Assembly: GCF_048541585.1 (NCBI RefSeq)
Contig: NZ_CP183303.1
Coordinates: forward strand, 2,294,001-2,358,000
From: Legionella_C sp048541585
Lineage (GTDB): Bacteria > Pseudomonadota > Gammaproteobacteria > Legionellales > Legionellaceae
DNA length: 64,000 nucleotides
Direction: 5' to 3'
The position numbers and the translations under genes are program-made. The notes beneath the pieces were generated by a model, which searched no databases, was not told the origin of the DNA, and was given only the letters and a program-made list of their open reading frames with translations. Of the stretch, positions 1 to 7,883 are shown piece after piece; positions within the stretch are counted from its first letter, which is position 1; the number at the start of each line of letters is the position of its first letter.

Positions 1-630
1 AATACCGATACCATCTGCAAATCTAATAGAAGTATTAACTAACTTGACATAATTTGGGTAACGATGTAGTAAATAGAGCCCAGTATAATTATTCATAAAA
101 ATAGCATCAACTTTACCATCATATAAGTCATTAAAAAGGTCCATATAATTATGGTAATCCACAACATTTATCTTTAAAAGATCAGCATTTTGCTTTAAAT
201 ACTCACCATAACCGCGTCCATCTAATACGCCAATTTTTTTATCTTTTAATGATGCTAAATCATTTATATCGGTATTCTTCTTTAATGTTAGAAAAGTACC
301 TGCACTTAATAAATAGGGCAGACTAAATAATAAACGATTATCTTTTAAAGGAATAATAACAATTCCACTAATAGCGTAATCAATATGATGATCAATCAGT
401 GCATCTACTAATTTATCATATTCATTATAAGTAACGAATTCACACTGCCAACTTAATTCTGTGCAAATATTTTTCATTAAGTCAATGTCAAACCCATTAG
501 AAACAAAATGATTGTCAGTGGTAACAAAAGGTGGGTCAAATTGTAATGTCCCTATTTTAACTACTGCGTAAGCAGTAGAAGCAAAGGAAAATACAGAAAA
601 AACTATGTAATAGAGTAATTTTCTTATCAT
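1..630 (-). CDS. Periplasmic amino-acid-type solute-binding protein (partial, C-terminus off the window)
   Basis: Reading leftward from ATG at 630, the frame stays open to base 1, giving 210 residues without a stop. It starts with a signal peptide (MIRKLL, hydrophobic core, likely cleavage after AYA near residue 22). A family 3 solute-binding fold (SBP_bac_3, as in ABC transporters for polar amino acids) follows: the first beta strand reads VKIGTLQFDPPFV, then a GFDIDLMKNIC segment, DYAISGIVI, and a LKDKKIGVLDGRGYGEYL segment typical of the second lobe. It probably binds a small polar ligand in the periplasm; the ligand cannot be told. No permease or ATPase gene is visible in the window, so it may be an orphan binding protein, as is common in Legionella. 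Confidence 0.8.
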   Translation of the reverse strand, partial: MIRKLLYYIVFSVFSFASTAYAVVKIGTLQFDPPFVTTDNHFVSNGFDIDLMKNICTELSWQCEFVTYNEYDKLVDALIDHHIDYAISGIVIIPLKDNRLLFSLPYLLSAGTFLTLKKNTDINDLASLKDKKIGVLDGRGYGEYLKQNADLLKINVVDYHNYMDLFNDLYDGKVDAIFMNNYTGLYLLHRYPNYVKLVNTSIRFADGIGI

Positions 631-757
631 ATGAACACAGTAATATCTGCCTATTTTTCTTTAACTATAGTCAATTTTAGAAAGTTTAAAAGAAATTAAC
701 TTACTCATATAAAAGAGCATATTTGCTAAACTTATATTTATTTCACCTTCATTTATT

Positions 758-1390
758 ATGCAAAAAATTATTATAGGTTTAAATTTGCTGTGCATACTAT
801 CCATGGCTAATAGCACTATTGCGCCTAACAATTTAATTAAAGTTAATAATACAAATAATCCCCAATGTGTTACCTATTACCATTACCAAGGTGAGGTGTA
901 CTGTAGTACGGTAAAATTGCCAACTAGTGATAGTTATATTTCAGAAACTGTTAAAAATAGCGAGCAACAACATATTATTTTTGATCATAGGCTCTGGCAA
1001 GCAGCTTGGGGGAAGCAAGATAATATAACCACGATTGAATATATACCTAGCGATGAGAATATTAATAATTGGCATGAATTAATTACTACACAGTACATAC
1101 CTAAATCGATTAAGGAAATAACACCTAAAGAGTATTTAGACATTACTTTAAATTCGTTTAAACGTGAAGAATTAAACCCTAAAATTATAATACATGAGCA
1201 AACTCCACAGGAGATTATTTTTGAATTTCAGCTAAGCAGCCCGGCTAATTTAGTCCAAGATGAGCTACAAAAAATTACCCAAACGCCAAAAGGCCTCTAC
1301 ATTCTTCATTATGTTATAAAAAAATCTGATATGGGGGAGAATAATCGCCAAATGTGGTTAAACAACCTTAAGGCAAGTACTATTAAATAA
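758..1390 (+). CDS. Secreted or periplasmic protein of unknown function
   Basis: This 210-residue protein matches no family I recognise. The first 22 residues (MQKIIIGLNLLCILSMANST) look like a signal peptide ending near TIA. The mature part has no membrane segment, is rich in Asn, Ile and Thr, and has a Cys pair near the N-terminus (QCVTYYHYQGEVYCST) that could form a disulphide. The C-terminal half (from about residue 125: LDITLNSFKREELNPK) alternates short beta-like stretches and resembles small periplasmic proteins annotated only as hypothetical in Legionella. It is transcribed divergently from the solute-binding protein at 1-630 with a 127-base gap, so both may share a control region. 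No good ribosome binding site precedes the ATG. Confidence 0.6.
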   Translation: MQKIIIGLNLLCILSMANSTIAPNNLIKVNNTNNPQCVTYYHYQGEVYCSTVKLPTSDSYISETVKNSEQQHIIFDHRLWQAAWGKQDNITTIEYIPSDENINNWHELITTQYIPKSIKEITPKEYLDITLNSFKREELNPKIIIHEQTPQEIIFEFQLSSPANLVQDELQKITQTPKGLYILHYVIKKSDMGENNRQMWLNNLKASTIK

Positions 1391-1403
1391 TATTATTTTT
1401 CGA

Positions 1404-1423
1404 CTATCTACAAGTTATCCACA
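1404..1423 (+). promoter_or_regulatory. DnaA box pair upstream of nrdAB
   Basis: Bases 1415-1423 are TTATCCACA, the consensus DnaA box. Eleven bases upstream, 1404-1412 reads CTATCTACA, which differs from it at two positions; the spacing is one helical turn. E. coli nrdAB is known to be controlled by DnaA boxes upstream of its promoter, so a similar link between replication initiation and dNTP supply is plausible here. The function is inferred. Confidence 0.55.
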
Positions 1424-1440
1424 AGTTTTTTACAGGAAAA

Positions 1441-1488
1441 ACACAATATATAGTTTATAAAAGTTGAGCATAACGCTATATGTTGTGT
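1441..1488 (+). promoter_or_regulatory. Two NrdR boxes in front of nrdAB
   Basis: ACACAATATATAGTTT (1441-1456) and ACGCTATATGTTGTGT (1473-1488) both fit the 16-base NrdR consensus (ACACTATATATAGTGT, with W at the inner positions). They start 32 bases apart, about three helical turns, which is the usual spacing of paired NrdR sites. NrdR is the zinc-finger/ATP-cone repressor of ribonucleotide reductase genes; nrdR itself is not in this window. Box 2 overlaps the expected -35 region of the promoter just downstream, consistent with repression. Confidence 0.75.
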
Positions 1489-1491
1489 TTA

Positions 1492-1500
1492 TGCTATACT
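1492..1500 (+). promoter_or_regulatory. Probable extended -10 promoter of nrdAB
   Basis: TGCTATACT is an extended -10 element (TGn followed by TATACT). No good -35 hexamer is seen at the normal distance, which is typical for extended -10 promoters, and that region is occupied by NrdR box 2. The predicted start near 1507 would give a leader of about 200 bases that includes the repeat element at 1532-1687. Confidence 0.5.
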
Positions 1501-1531
1501 TAAGTTATGATTTCTTCATTAAATAGAATGT

Positions 1532-1687
1532 TGCTGCTGAATAATTGTTTTTTGCCCCTCTCCCTAACTCTCCCCGTAAGGGGCGAGGGGGTTTATGGGA
1601 TAAATTTAAGTGTTAGAGCTTAAGATAACTTTGACAATTCCTTCGTCTCTTGAGGGGTTTGGGGAGTAAAATTAATTACGCGACAGT
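1532..1687. repeat. Palindromic CCCTCTCCC-type element in the nrdA leader
   Basis: The left end (TTGCTGCTGAATAATT, then a run of CCCCTCTCCC) and the right end (GGGGTTTGGGGAG, then TTAATTACGCGACAG) are imperfect inverted copies of each other. The same ends occur, better preserved, at 52189-52428. The internal AAATTTAAGTGTTAGAGCTTAAG segment is also shared. It has no coding capacity and looks like a non-autonomous (MITE-like) element. Its right end stops about seven bases before the nrdA Shine-Dalgarno sequence. Confidence 0.7.
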
Positions 1688-1705
1688 GACTAGAATGGAG
1701 AAACT

Positions 1706-4519
1706 ATGTCAGAACAGACGGTAGAAACTATGCCTTTTATTAACCAACTCGAGCTAACTACAAATGCGCCTGGCGTACTTAAAGTCATTAAACGCAATGG
1801 CAAAGTAGTTAGTTATGATGAGAATAAAATTAAAGTTGCTATTACTAAAGCATTTATCGCTGAAGAAGGTAATAATGCGGTGGCATCTAATCGCATTCAT
1901 CAGCAAATCGATGAAATTGGTAAGCAAATTACGGTAGCACTTAAACGCCGCCATCCTGCAGGTGGTACAATTCATATTGAGGATATTCAAGATCAAGTTG
2001 AATTAGCTTTAATGCGCAATCATCACTATAAAGTAGCTCGTGCGTATGTACTTTATCGTGAGGAACACCGTAAGGCTCGCGAAGCAGCAAAACAACAGCA
2101 AGCTAAAGATAGTAAAGTTCCCTTAATTATTATGCCTGATGGTGAAGCTAGACCATTAGATATGGCTAGAGTAGAAACTATCGTTCAAGAAGCTTGTCGT
2201 GACTTAGAAAATGTAACCTCTGAACCTGTTATTAAGGACGCTTTAAGAAACCTCTATAATCAAGCGAAATTAGACGATGTACACCGCGCCTTGATTATGG
2301 CTGCCCGTACCCTAGTAGAAAAAGAGCCAAACTATACTTACGTCACGGCTCGTCTCTTGCTAGATAGCCTACGCAGTGAAGCACTAAATAAGCTTAATAT
2401 CCAAACTGAAGCCACCTTTGATGAAATGGTAAATCTTTACCCTACTTATTTTAAAGCATTTATTCAACAAGGAATTGCTCAAGGTCTATTGGATAGTAAA
2501 TTAGGTGAATTTAATTTAGATAAATTGGCTCAGGCTTTACTGCCACAGCGTGACATGAAGTTTACTTATCTAAGTTTACAAACACTCTACGATCGCTATT
2601 TTATTCATGAAAACGGTATACGTTATGAACTGCCACAAGCGTTTTTCATGCGCGTTGCAATGGGGCTTGCGATTCGTGAACAAGACAAAGAAGAAAAAGC
2701 GATTGAATTTTATCTGCTTTTATCATCTTTTGATTATATGTCTTCTACCCCTACACTTTTTAATGCAGGTACTGTGAGACCACAATTATCCAGTTGCTAT
2801 TTAACTACGGTACCTGATCATTTGGATGGTATTTACAGTGCAATTAAAGATAACGCATTATTATCTAAATTTGCAGGTGGCTTAGGTAATGATTGGACGC
2901 CTGTACGTGCTATGGGCTCACACATTAAAGGAACAAATGGTAAGTCACAAGGTGTCGTACCTTTCTTAAATGTTGTCAATGCTACAGCAGTTGCCGTTAA
3001 CCAAGGGGGCAAACGCAAAGGTGCTGTATGTGCTTATCTTGAATGCTGGCACCGCGATATTGAAGAGTTCTTGGAGCTACGGAAAAACACAGGTGATGAT
3101 AGACGCCGTACTCATGATATGAATACAGCTGTCTGGATTCCAGATCTATTTATGAAGCGTGTTCACGAAGAAGGCCAATGGACCCTCTTTTCACCGGATG
3201 ATGTTCCTGAGCTACACGAATCGTATGGTCAAGAGTTTGAGGCCATTTATGTACGTGCTGAAGCAAAAGCACAGCGAGGTGAGATTAAAAACTCTAAAAC
3301 AATTGCTGCTCTTACCTTGTGGCGAAAAATGTTGTCTATGTTATTTGAAACTGGCCACCCATGGCTTACTTTCAAAGACCCTTGTAACTTACGCTCACCA
3401 CAGCAACACGCAGGCGTCGTTCACAGTTCGAATCTTTGTACAGAAATTACACTTAACACATCAGTAGATGAAATTGCTGTATGTAACTTGGGCAGCTTGA
3501 ATTTACCAGCGCATTTAACGAATGGTAAATTAGATGAAGAGAAAATAAAACGTACTATCAAAACAGCTATTCGCATGTTAGATAACGTAATTGATATTAA
3601 TTTTTATTCAGTTCCCCAAGCTCGTAACTCTAACTTAAAACATCGCCCTATCGGTTTAGGCTTAATGGGTTTTCAAGACGCATTATATGAATTAAAACTT
3701 AATTATACTTCCGAAGAAGCAGTAGAGTTTGCTGATATTTCTATGGAAATGATTAGTTATTATGCGATTGAAGCGTCTTGTGAGCTTGCTAAGGAACGTG
3801 GTAGCTACTCAAGTTATGAAGGCTCTTTATGGAGTAAAGGTATTCTACCGATTGACTCTATTAATTTATTACAACAATCACGTAATAAATATCTAGATCA
3901 AGATAGATCGCAGCGTCTAGATTGGGAAAGCTTACGTATTAAAGTACGTACTCAAGGTATGCGAAACTCAAATGTTATGGCCATTGCACCAACAGCAACG
4001 ATTTCTAACATTTGTGGTGTTTCACAATCTATTGAGCCTACCTATCAAAACCTGTATGTAAAATCTAATCTTTCTGGTGAATTTACCGTGATTAACCCTT
4101 ATTTAGTTGCTGAATTAAAAGAACTAAATTTATGGGATGAAGTAATGGTTAATGACTTAAAATACTTCAATGGCAGTGTACAACCTATTAACCGTATCCC
4201 TGATGAACTTAAAGCTCGCTATGCTACTGCATTTGAAGTCGACCCGATGTGGTTAATTGAGGCAGCATCAAGACGACAAAAATGGATTGATCAAGCGCAA
4301 TCGTTAAATATTTATATGGCTAAACCTTCGGGTAAAAAACTTGATCAACTCTATAAACAAGCTTGGCTACGCGGCTTAAAAACAACTTACTATCTACGTA
4401 GTTTAGGTGCTAGTAATGCTGAAAAATCAACTATTCATGATGGCGCTTTAAACGCGGTGAAGATCGAGGAACCTAAAGTTTGCTCAATACTCGATCCAGA
4501 CTGCGAAGCATGCCAATAG
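1706..4519 (+). CDS. nrdA: Ribonucleoside-diphosphate reductase class Ia, alpha subunit
   Basis: Reduces ribonucleoside diphosphates to deoxy forms together with NrdB. At 937 residues it is longer than E. coli NrdA (761). The extra length lies at the N-terminus: a canonical ATP-cone at about 24-120 (VIKRNGKVVSYDENKIKVAI) and a second, degenerate cone-like segment at about 139-230, as in Pseudomonas-type NrdA. Active-site residues are present: redox Cys364 (LSSCYL), the N576-C578-E580 triad (NLCTE) and Cys593. The C-terminal Cys pair that accepts electrons is in the tail CSILDPDCEACQ. A GGAG precedes ATG 1706 by six bases. nrdB follows after 11 bases, so the two form an operon, with NrdR and DnaA boxes upstream. 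The ATP-cone implies allosteric activation by ATP and inhibition by dATP. Confidence 0.97.
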   Translation: MSEQTVETMPFINQLELTTNAPGVLKVIKRNGKVVSYDENKIKVAITKAFIAEEGNNAVASNRIHQQIDEIGKQITVALKRRHPAGGTIHIEDIQDQVELALMRNHHYKVARAYVLYREEHRKAREAAKQQQAKDSKVPLIIMPDGEARPLDMARVETIVQEACRDLENVTSEPVIKDALRNLYNQAKLDDVHRALIMAARTLVEKEPNYTYVTARLLLDSLRSEALNKLNIQTEATFDEMVNLYPTYFKAFIQQGIAQGLLDSKLGEFNLDKLAQALLPQRDMKFTYLSLQTLYDRYFIHENGIRYELPQAFFMRVAMGLAIREQDKEEKAIEFYLLLSSFDYMSSTPTLFNAGTVRPQLSSCYLTTVPDHLDGIYSAIKDNALLSKFAGGLGNDWTPVRAMGSHIKGTNGKSQGVVPFLNVVNATAVAVNQGGKRKGAVCAYLECWHRDIEEFLELRKNTGDDRRRTHDMNTAVWIPDLFMKRVHEEGQWTLFSPDDVPELHESYGQEFEAIYVRAEAKAQRGEIKNSKTIAALTLWRKMLSMLFETGHPWLTFKDPCNLRSPQQHAGVVHSSNLCTEITLNTSVDEIAVCNLGSLNLPAHLTNGKLDEEKIKRTIKTAIRMLDNVIDINFYSVPQARNSNLKHRPIGLGLMGFQDALYELKLNYTSEEAVEFADISMEMISYYAIEASCELAKERGSYSSYEGSLWSKGILPIDSINLLQQSRNKYLDQDRSQRLDWESLRIKVRTQGMRNSNVMAIAPTATISNICGVSQSIEPTYQNLYVKSNLSGEFTVINPYLVAELKELNLWDEVMVNDLKYFNGSVQPINRIPDELKARYATAFEVDPMWLIEAASRRQKWIDQAQSLNIYMAKPSGKKLDQLYKQAWLRGLKTTYYLRSLGASNAEKSTIHDGALNAVKIEEPKVCSILDPDCEACQ

Positions 4520-4530
4520 GAGGAAAATAA

Positions 4531-5640
4531 ATGGCGGAACTACAAAGCCAACCACTAGCTACTACAGCTAATACCTTACATGCTACTGGACTTGAGCCAT
4601 TAGAAATGGGAGCAGGCCGTATTCAAGTTGATGATAAGCAAATCATCAACTGTCGGGCTGATCTAAATCAGCTTGTCCCGTTTAAATATAAATGGGCCTG
4701 GGATAAGTATTTAACTGCTTGCGCCAATCATTGGATGCCTAATGAAATCAATATGAGTGCAGACGTTGCCTTATGGAAAGATCCAAATGGTTTAACAGAA
4801 GATGAACGATTGATCATTTTACGCAACCTAGGATTCTTCTCAACTGCTGACTCATTGGTTGCCAATAATTTAGTCTTAGCAGTCTATCGCCATATTACCA
4901 ATCCAGAGTGCCGACAATATTTATTAAGGCAGGCCTTTGAAGAGGCGCTGCATACGCATGCTTATCAATATATTATTGAGAGCTTAGGCTTAAATGAAGC
5001 AGCCGTATTTAATATGTATCGTGAAATTCCATCTGTAGCTAAAAAAGCAGCTTGGGCATTGCCTTTTACCCAAAGCTTAAGCGATCCTAATTTCCATACG
5101 GGTACACCAGAAGCTAATCAACGACTATTGCGTGATTTAATTGCTTTCTATGTCGTTTTTGAAGGGATTTTCTTCTACGTTGGCTTTACGCAAATTTTGT
5201 CTATGGGACGACGTAATAAGATGGTAGGTACTTCAGAGCAGTTCCAATATATTCTGCGTGATGAGTCCATGCATATGAATTTTGGTATTGATGTTATCAA
5301 TCAGATTAAGATTGAAAACCCAGATTTATGGACAGCCGATTTTAAGGAAGAAATTATTCGACTGATTAAAGAAGGCGTTGAACTTGAATATACTTATGCG
5401 AAAGATACTATGCCTCATGGTATTTTAGGTATGAATGCTGATATGTTTGAAGAATATCTTCATTTTATCGCTAACCGTCGCTTAAGTCAGATTGGTTTAC
5501 CTGAGCAATATCCGGGTGCTGAGAATCCATTCCCGTGGATGAGTGAAATTATGGATCTTAAGAAAGAGAAAAATTTCTTTGAAACACGCGTTATTGAGTA
5601 TCAAGCGGGTGGAACCTTAAGCTGGGATGATGAAGATTAA
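4531..5640 (+). CDS. nrdB: Ribonucleoside-diphosphate reductase class Ia, beta subunit
   Basis: The 369-residue radical-generating partner of NrdA. The diiron ligands are all visible in order: Asp107 (STADSLV), Glu138 and His141 (EEALHTHAY), Glu211 (VFEGIFFY), Glu245 and His248 (RDESMHM). The radical tyrosine is Tyr145, four residues after His141 as in E. coli (Y122). The C-terminal tail (TLSWDDED) is the acidic peptide that docks on NrdA. A strong AGGAGG lies before ATG 4531. A perfect hairpin follows at 5653-5681 and probably ends the nrdAB transcript. Confidence 0.97.
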   Translation: MAELQSQPLATTANTLHATGLEPLEMGAGRIQVDDKQIINCRADLNQLVPFKYKWAWDKYLTACANHWMPNEINMSADVALWKDPNGLTEDERLIILRNLGFFSTADSLVANNLVLAVYRHITNPECRQYLLRQAFEEALHTHAYQYIIESLGLNEAAVFNMYREIPSVAKKAAWALPFTQSLSDPNFHTGTPEANQRLLRDLIAFYVVFEGIFFYVGFTQILSMGRRNKMVGTSEQFQYILRDESMHMNFGIDVINQIKIENPDLWTADFKEEIIRLIKEGVELEYTYAKDTMPHGILGMNADMFEEYLHFIANRRLSQIGLPEQYPGAENPFPWMSEIMDLKKEKNFFETRVIEYQAGGTLSWDDED

Positions 5641-5652
5641 TTCTAAAATTCA

Positions 5653-5681
5653 ATTAAGCTACTACTTAGTAGTAGCTTAAT
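5653..5681 (+). terminator. Hairpin after nrdB
   Basis: ATTAAGCTACTAC pairs perfectly with GTAGTAGCTTAAT around a three-base loop, 12 bases after the nrdB stop codon. The following sequence is AT-rich but has no clean T-run, so it is a probable rather than certain intrinsic terminator. Confidence 0.55.
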
Positions 5682-5718
5682 ATTAAATACTTTAATTATT
5701 TAATTTTAATAAACTACT

Positions 5719-6060
5719 ATGTCACAAGTTACGATTTACCATAATCCCCGTTGTTCAAAATCAAGGCAGGCATTAGAACTCTTACAAAACAAAGGTTTTC
5801 AACTTAAAATTATAGAGTATCTCAAAACGCCACTTACTATCGAACAATTAAATACACTTCGTGCTCATTTTAAGCTTGAAGATTTTGTTCGGACCACTGA
5901 AAGTCGTTTTAAAGAGTTAAATTTATCACTGCATAATGAATCCCAAATTCTGCAGACCATGGTAAAAGAACCTATACTCATGCAGCGCCCAATCGTCACC
6001 TTTAAAAATAAAGCTATTATTGGGCGTCCTCCTGAAAAAGTTTTAGAATTATTTGACTAG
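5719..6060 (+). CDS. ArsC-family thioredoxin-fold reductase (YfgD-like)
   Basis: A 113-residue single-domain ArsC-family protein. It begins with the thioredoxin-fold strand and the catalytic loop HNPRCSKSRQ with Cys12. Further family marks are YLKTPLT in the middle, RTTESRFKELNL, and the C-terminal MQRPIVTF...IIGRPPEKVLELF that closes the active site. The pattern is closer to E. coli YfgD than to plasmid ArsC, so arsenate reduction with glutaredoxin is possible but not assured. No ars operon genes are nearby and the gene stands alone, 78 bases after nrdB. No clear Shine-Dalgarno sequence is present. Confidence 0.85.
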   Translation: MSQVTIYHNPRCSKSRQALELLQNKGFQLKIIEYLKTPLTIEQLNTLRAHFKLEDFVRTTESRFKELNLSLHNESQILQTMVKEPILMQRPIVTFKNKAIIGRPPEKVLELFD

Positions 6061-6104
6061 AATACTTCGCATTTGCCAGAGCCAAAATAAATAAATTGAT
6101 ATAA

Positions 6105-6244
6105 TAGGCCTCTTTCCAAACTGACAGTGAGACAAGGTCAGCGAAAAAAGGTTGAAAAAGCGCAGTGTACATGAAGTACATGAGCATTTTGAAGAATTTT
6201 TTCGGCGGAGATTGGCTATTAATGCTAGTTTGGAAAGAGTCCTA
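6105..6244. repeat. MITE-like palindrome, family B, copy 1
   Basis: The terminal inverted repeats are TAGGCCTCTTTCCAAACT (6105-6122) and its complement at 6227-6244, with one mismatch. The inside carries the family core: GAAAAAGCGCAGTGTACATG, then AAGTACATGAGCATTTTGAAG, which itself folds into a hairpin around GTACATG/CATGAAGTAC. Related copies lie at 7589, 7745, 9978 (half), 27011 (opposite orientation) and 44719 (decayed). There is no coding capacity. Confidence 0.8.
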
Positions 6245-6357
6245 ATACAACGCTTAAAGAATAACTACATAATTGCATGCAGGTCGCAGTATAATCTCAA
6301 AGTTGTTTAACGATTTATGTAGACAGTCTGAAAAGTGTTTTAACTATGGAGAAATGT

Positions 6358-7536
6358 ATGGCAAAAGTACTTTGCGTTCTTTATGATGATCCCATTAGTG
6401 GTTATCCTAAAACCTACCCACGCGATGATATACCCTTTATAACTCACTACCCTGACGGTAGCTCGGTACCTAATCCTAGTCATGTTGATTTTCAACCAGG
6501 CGCTCTTTTAGGTAGTGTTTCAGGTGAACTAGGACTGCGTAAATTTCTTGAAGAACAAGGGCACACTTTAATTGTCACCAGTGACAAAGAAGGAGAGAAC
6601 TCTATTTTTGCCAAAGAATTATCTGATGCAGATATTGTGATTTCCCAGCCTTTTTGGCCTGCTTACTTAACTGCTGAGCGCTTAGAGCAAGCGAAGAAAC
6701 TTAAATTAGTAATCACTGCTGGTATTGGCTCTGATCATATTGACTTACAAGCTGCCATTGCCAAAGGTATTACCGTTACAGAAGTTACCTATTCTAATAG
6801 TATTAGTGTTGCAGAACATGTAGTCATGGCTATTTTAGCTTTGGTGCGCAACTATCTCCCTTCTTATCAATGGGCAATCAATGGCGGCTGGAATATTGCT
6901 GACTGTGTAATGCGCTCTTATGATCTTGAAGGCATGGTTGTTGGCTCAGTTGGCGCAGGCCGAATTGGTTTAGCTGTTATGAAGCGTCTTAAGGGGTTTG
7001 ATGTAAAGATGCATTATACGGATAAACATCGTTTACCACTTAAAACAGAAGAAGAGTTAGGACTTATTTATCATCAAAATCTGCATACCATGCTTCCTCT
7101 TTGCGATGTTGTATCGATAAATATTCCACTTCATGCTGAAACGGAACATTTATTTAATGAAGACCTGATTCAAAAAATGAAACGCGGCGTATATTTAATT
7201 AATACAGCACGCGCTAAAATATGTGATGCTAAAGCTATAGAACAAGCTGTTAAATCTGGCCACATTGCAGGTTATGCAGGTGATGTGTGGTTCCCTCAAC
7301 CTGCCCCGGCAGACCACCCATGGCGCTCTATGCCTAATCATGGGATGACACCTCATATCTCCGGGTCTTCGCTATCAGCACAAGCACGCTATGCTGCAGG
7401 CACTCGTGAAATATTAGAATGTTGGTTTGCTAATCGTCCTATTCGCAATGAATATTTAGTAGTAAGTGCAGGTAAGCTTGCTGGTATTGGGGCACACTCC
7501 TACACTGCTGGTAAAGTAACTGTTGGGATTAATTAA
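6358..7536 (+). CDS. fdh: NAD-dependent formate dehydrogenase
   Basis: Oxidises formate to CO2 with reduction of NAD. The 392-residue protein belongs to the D-2-hydroxyacid dehydrogenase fold and matches the Pseudomonas/methylotroph formate dehydrogenase type almost motif by motif. Visible are MAKVLCVLYDDP at the start, Asn147 (SNSIS), the NAD-binding GSVGAGRIG at 196-204, Asp222 (NAD over NADP), Arg285 (NTARAK), Gln314 (WFPQPAP) and the catalytic His333 (TPHISGSS). The Pseudomonas enzyme has AAG where this one has GAG in the nucleotide loop. An upstream in-frame ATG at 6346 is rejected because GGAGA (6348-6352) is the ribosome binding site for ATG 6358, and the resulting MAKV start matches the family. 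The gene stands alone, between two family B repeats. Confidence 0.93.
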   Translation: MAKVLCVLYDDPISGYPKTYPRDDIPFITHYPDGSSVPNPSHVDFQPGALLGSVSGELGLRKFLEEQGHTLIVTSDKEGENSIFAKELSDADIVISQPFWPAYLTAERLEQAKKLKLVITAGIGSDHIDLQAAIAKGITVTEVTYSNSISVAEHVVMAILALVRNYLPSYQWAINGGWNIADCVMRSYDLEGMVVGSVGAGRIGLAVMKRLKGFDVKMHYTDKHRLPLKTEEELGLIYHQNLHTMLPLCDVVSINIPLHAETEHLFNEDLIQKMKRGVYLINTARAKICDAKAIEQAVKSGHIAGYAGDVWFPQPAPADHPWRSMPNHGMTPHISGSSLSAQARYAAGTREILECWFANRPIRNEYLVVSAGKLAGIGAHSYTAGKVTVGIN

Positions 7537-7540
7537 AAAG

Positions 7541-7565
7541 CTTATCTCGGCTATGCCGAGATAAG
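7541..7565. terminator. Perfect 11-bp hairpin after the formate dehydrogenase gene
   Basis: CTTATCTCGGC pairs with GCCGAGATAAG around a three-base TAT loop, five bases after the fdh stop codon. On the minus strand the hairpin is followed by CTTTTTAATTAA, so it could also stop transcripts coming from kup. No T-run follows on the plus strand. Confidence 0.6.
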
Positions 7566-7588
7566 GGACTTAACGTCTAAAATTTAAA

Positions 7589-7685
7589 TTTGAGTGCAGT
7601 TTGAACGAACATATTGCTGAAAAAGCGCAGTGTAGCCTTCTACATGAGCATTTTGAAGCAACCTTTTCGTTCAAACTGCGCCAAA
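7589..7685. repeat. MITE-like palindrome, family B, copy 2
   Basis: The inverted ends share GCAGTTTGAACGAA, with TTTGAGT on the left and CGCCAAA on the right. The core is GCTGAAAAAGCGCAGTGTAG, then TACATGAGCATTTTGAAG as in the other copies. It is about 90% identical by eye to the copy at 7745-7866. Confidence 0.75.
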
Positions 7686-7744
7686 GACAATCTTTTAATA
7701 AATAGAAAGATAGAATAATAGAACAACAGGAGCTTAACGCTTGG

Positions 7745-7866
7745 TGAAAGGATTGGATTTGAGTGCAGTTTGAACGAAAAGACTGCTGAAAAAGCGCAGT
7801 GTAGCTTTCTACATGAGCATTTTGAAGCAGCCTTTTCGTTCAAACTGCGCCAAAGACAACCTTTCA
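7745..7866. repeat. MITE-like palindrome, family B, copy 3
   Basis: The longest end preservation of this subtype: TGAAAGG at 7745-7751 faces CCTTTCA at 7860-7866, and the inner arms share GCAGTTTGAACGAA. It lies 17 bases downstream of the kup stop codon, so a kup transcript would carry two strong hairpin elements in its 3' end. Open frames across it on both strands follow the palindrome and are not genes. Confidence 0.75.
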
Positions 7867-7883
7867 GTGAGGGAGGAACTAAC

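Noticed and set aside
1404..1423. Chromosomal origin of replication
   Set aside because: Only one perfect and one weak DnaA box, no AT-rich 13-mers and no dnaA, dnaN, gidA or similar genes around; regulation of nrdAB fits better.
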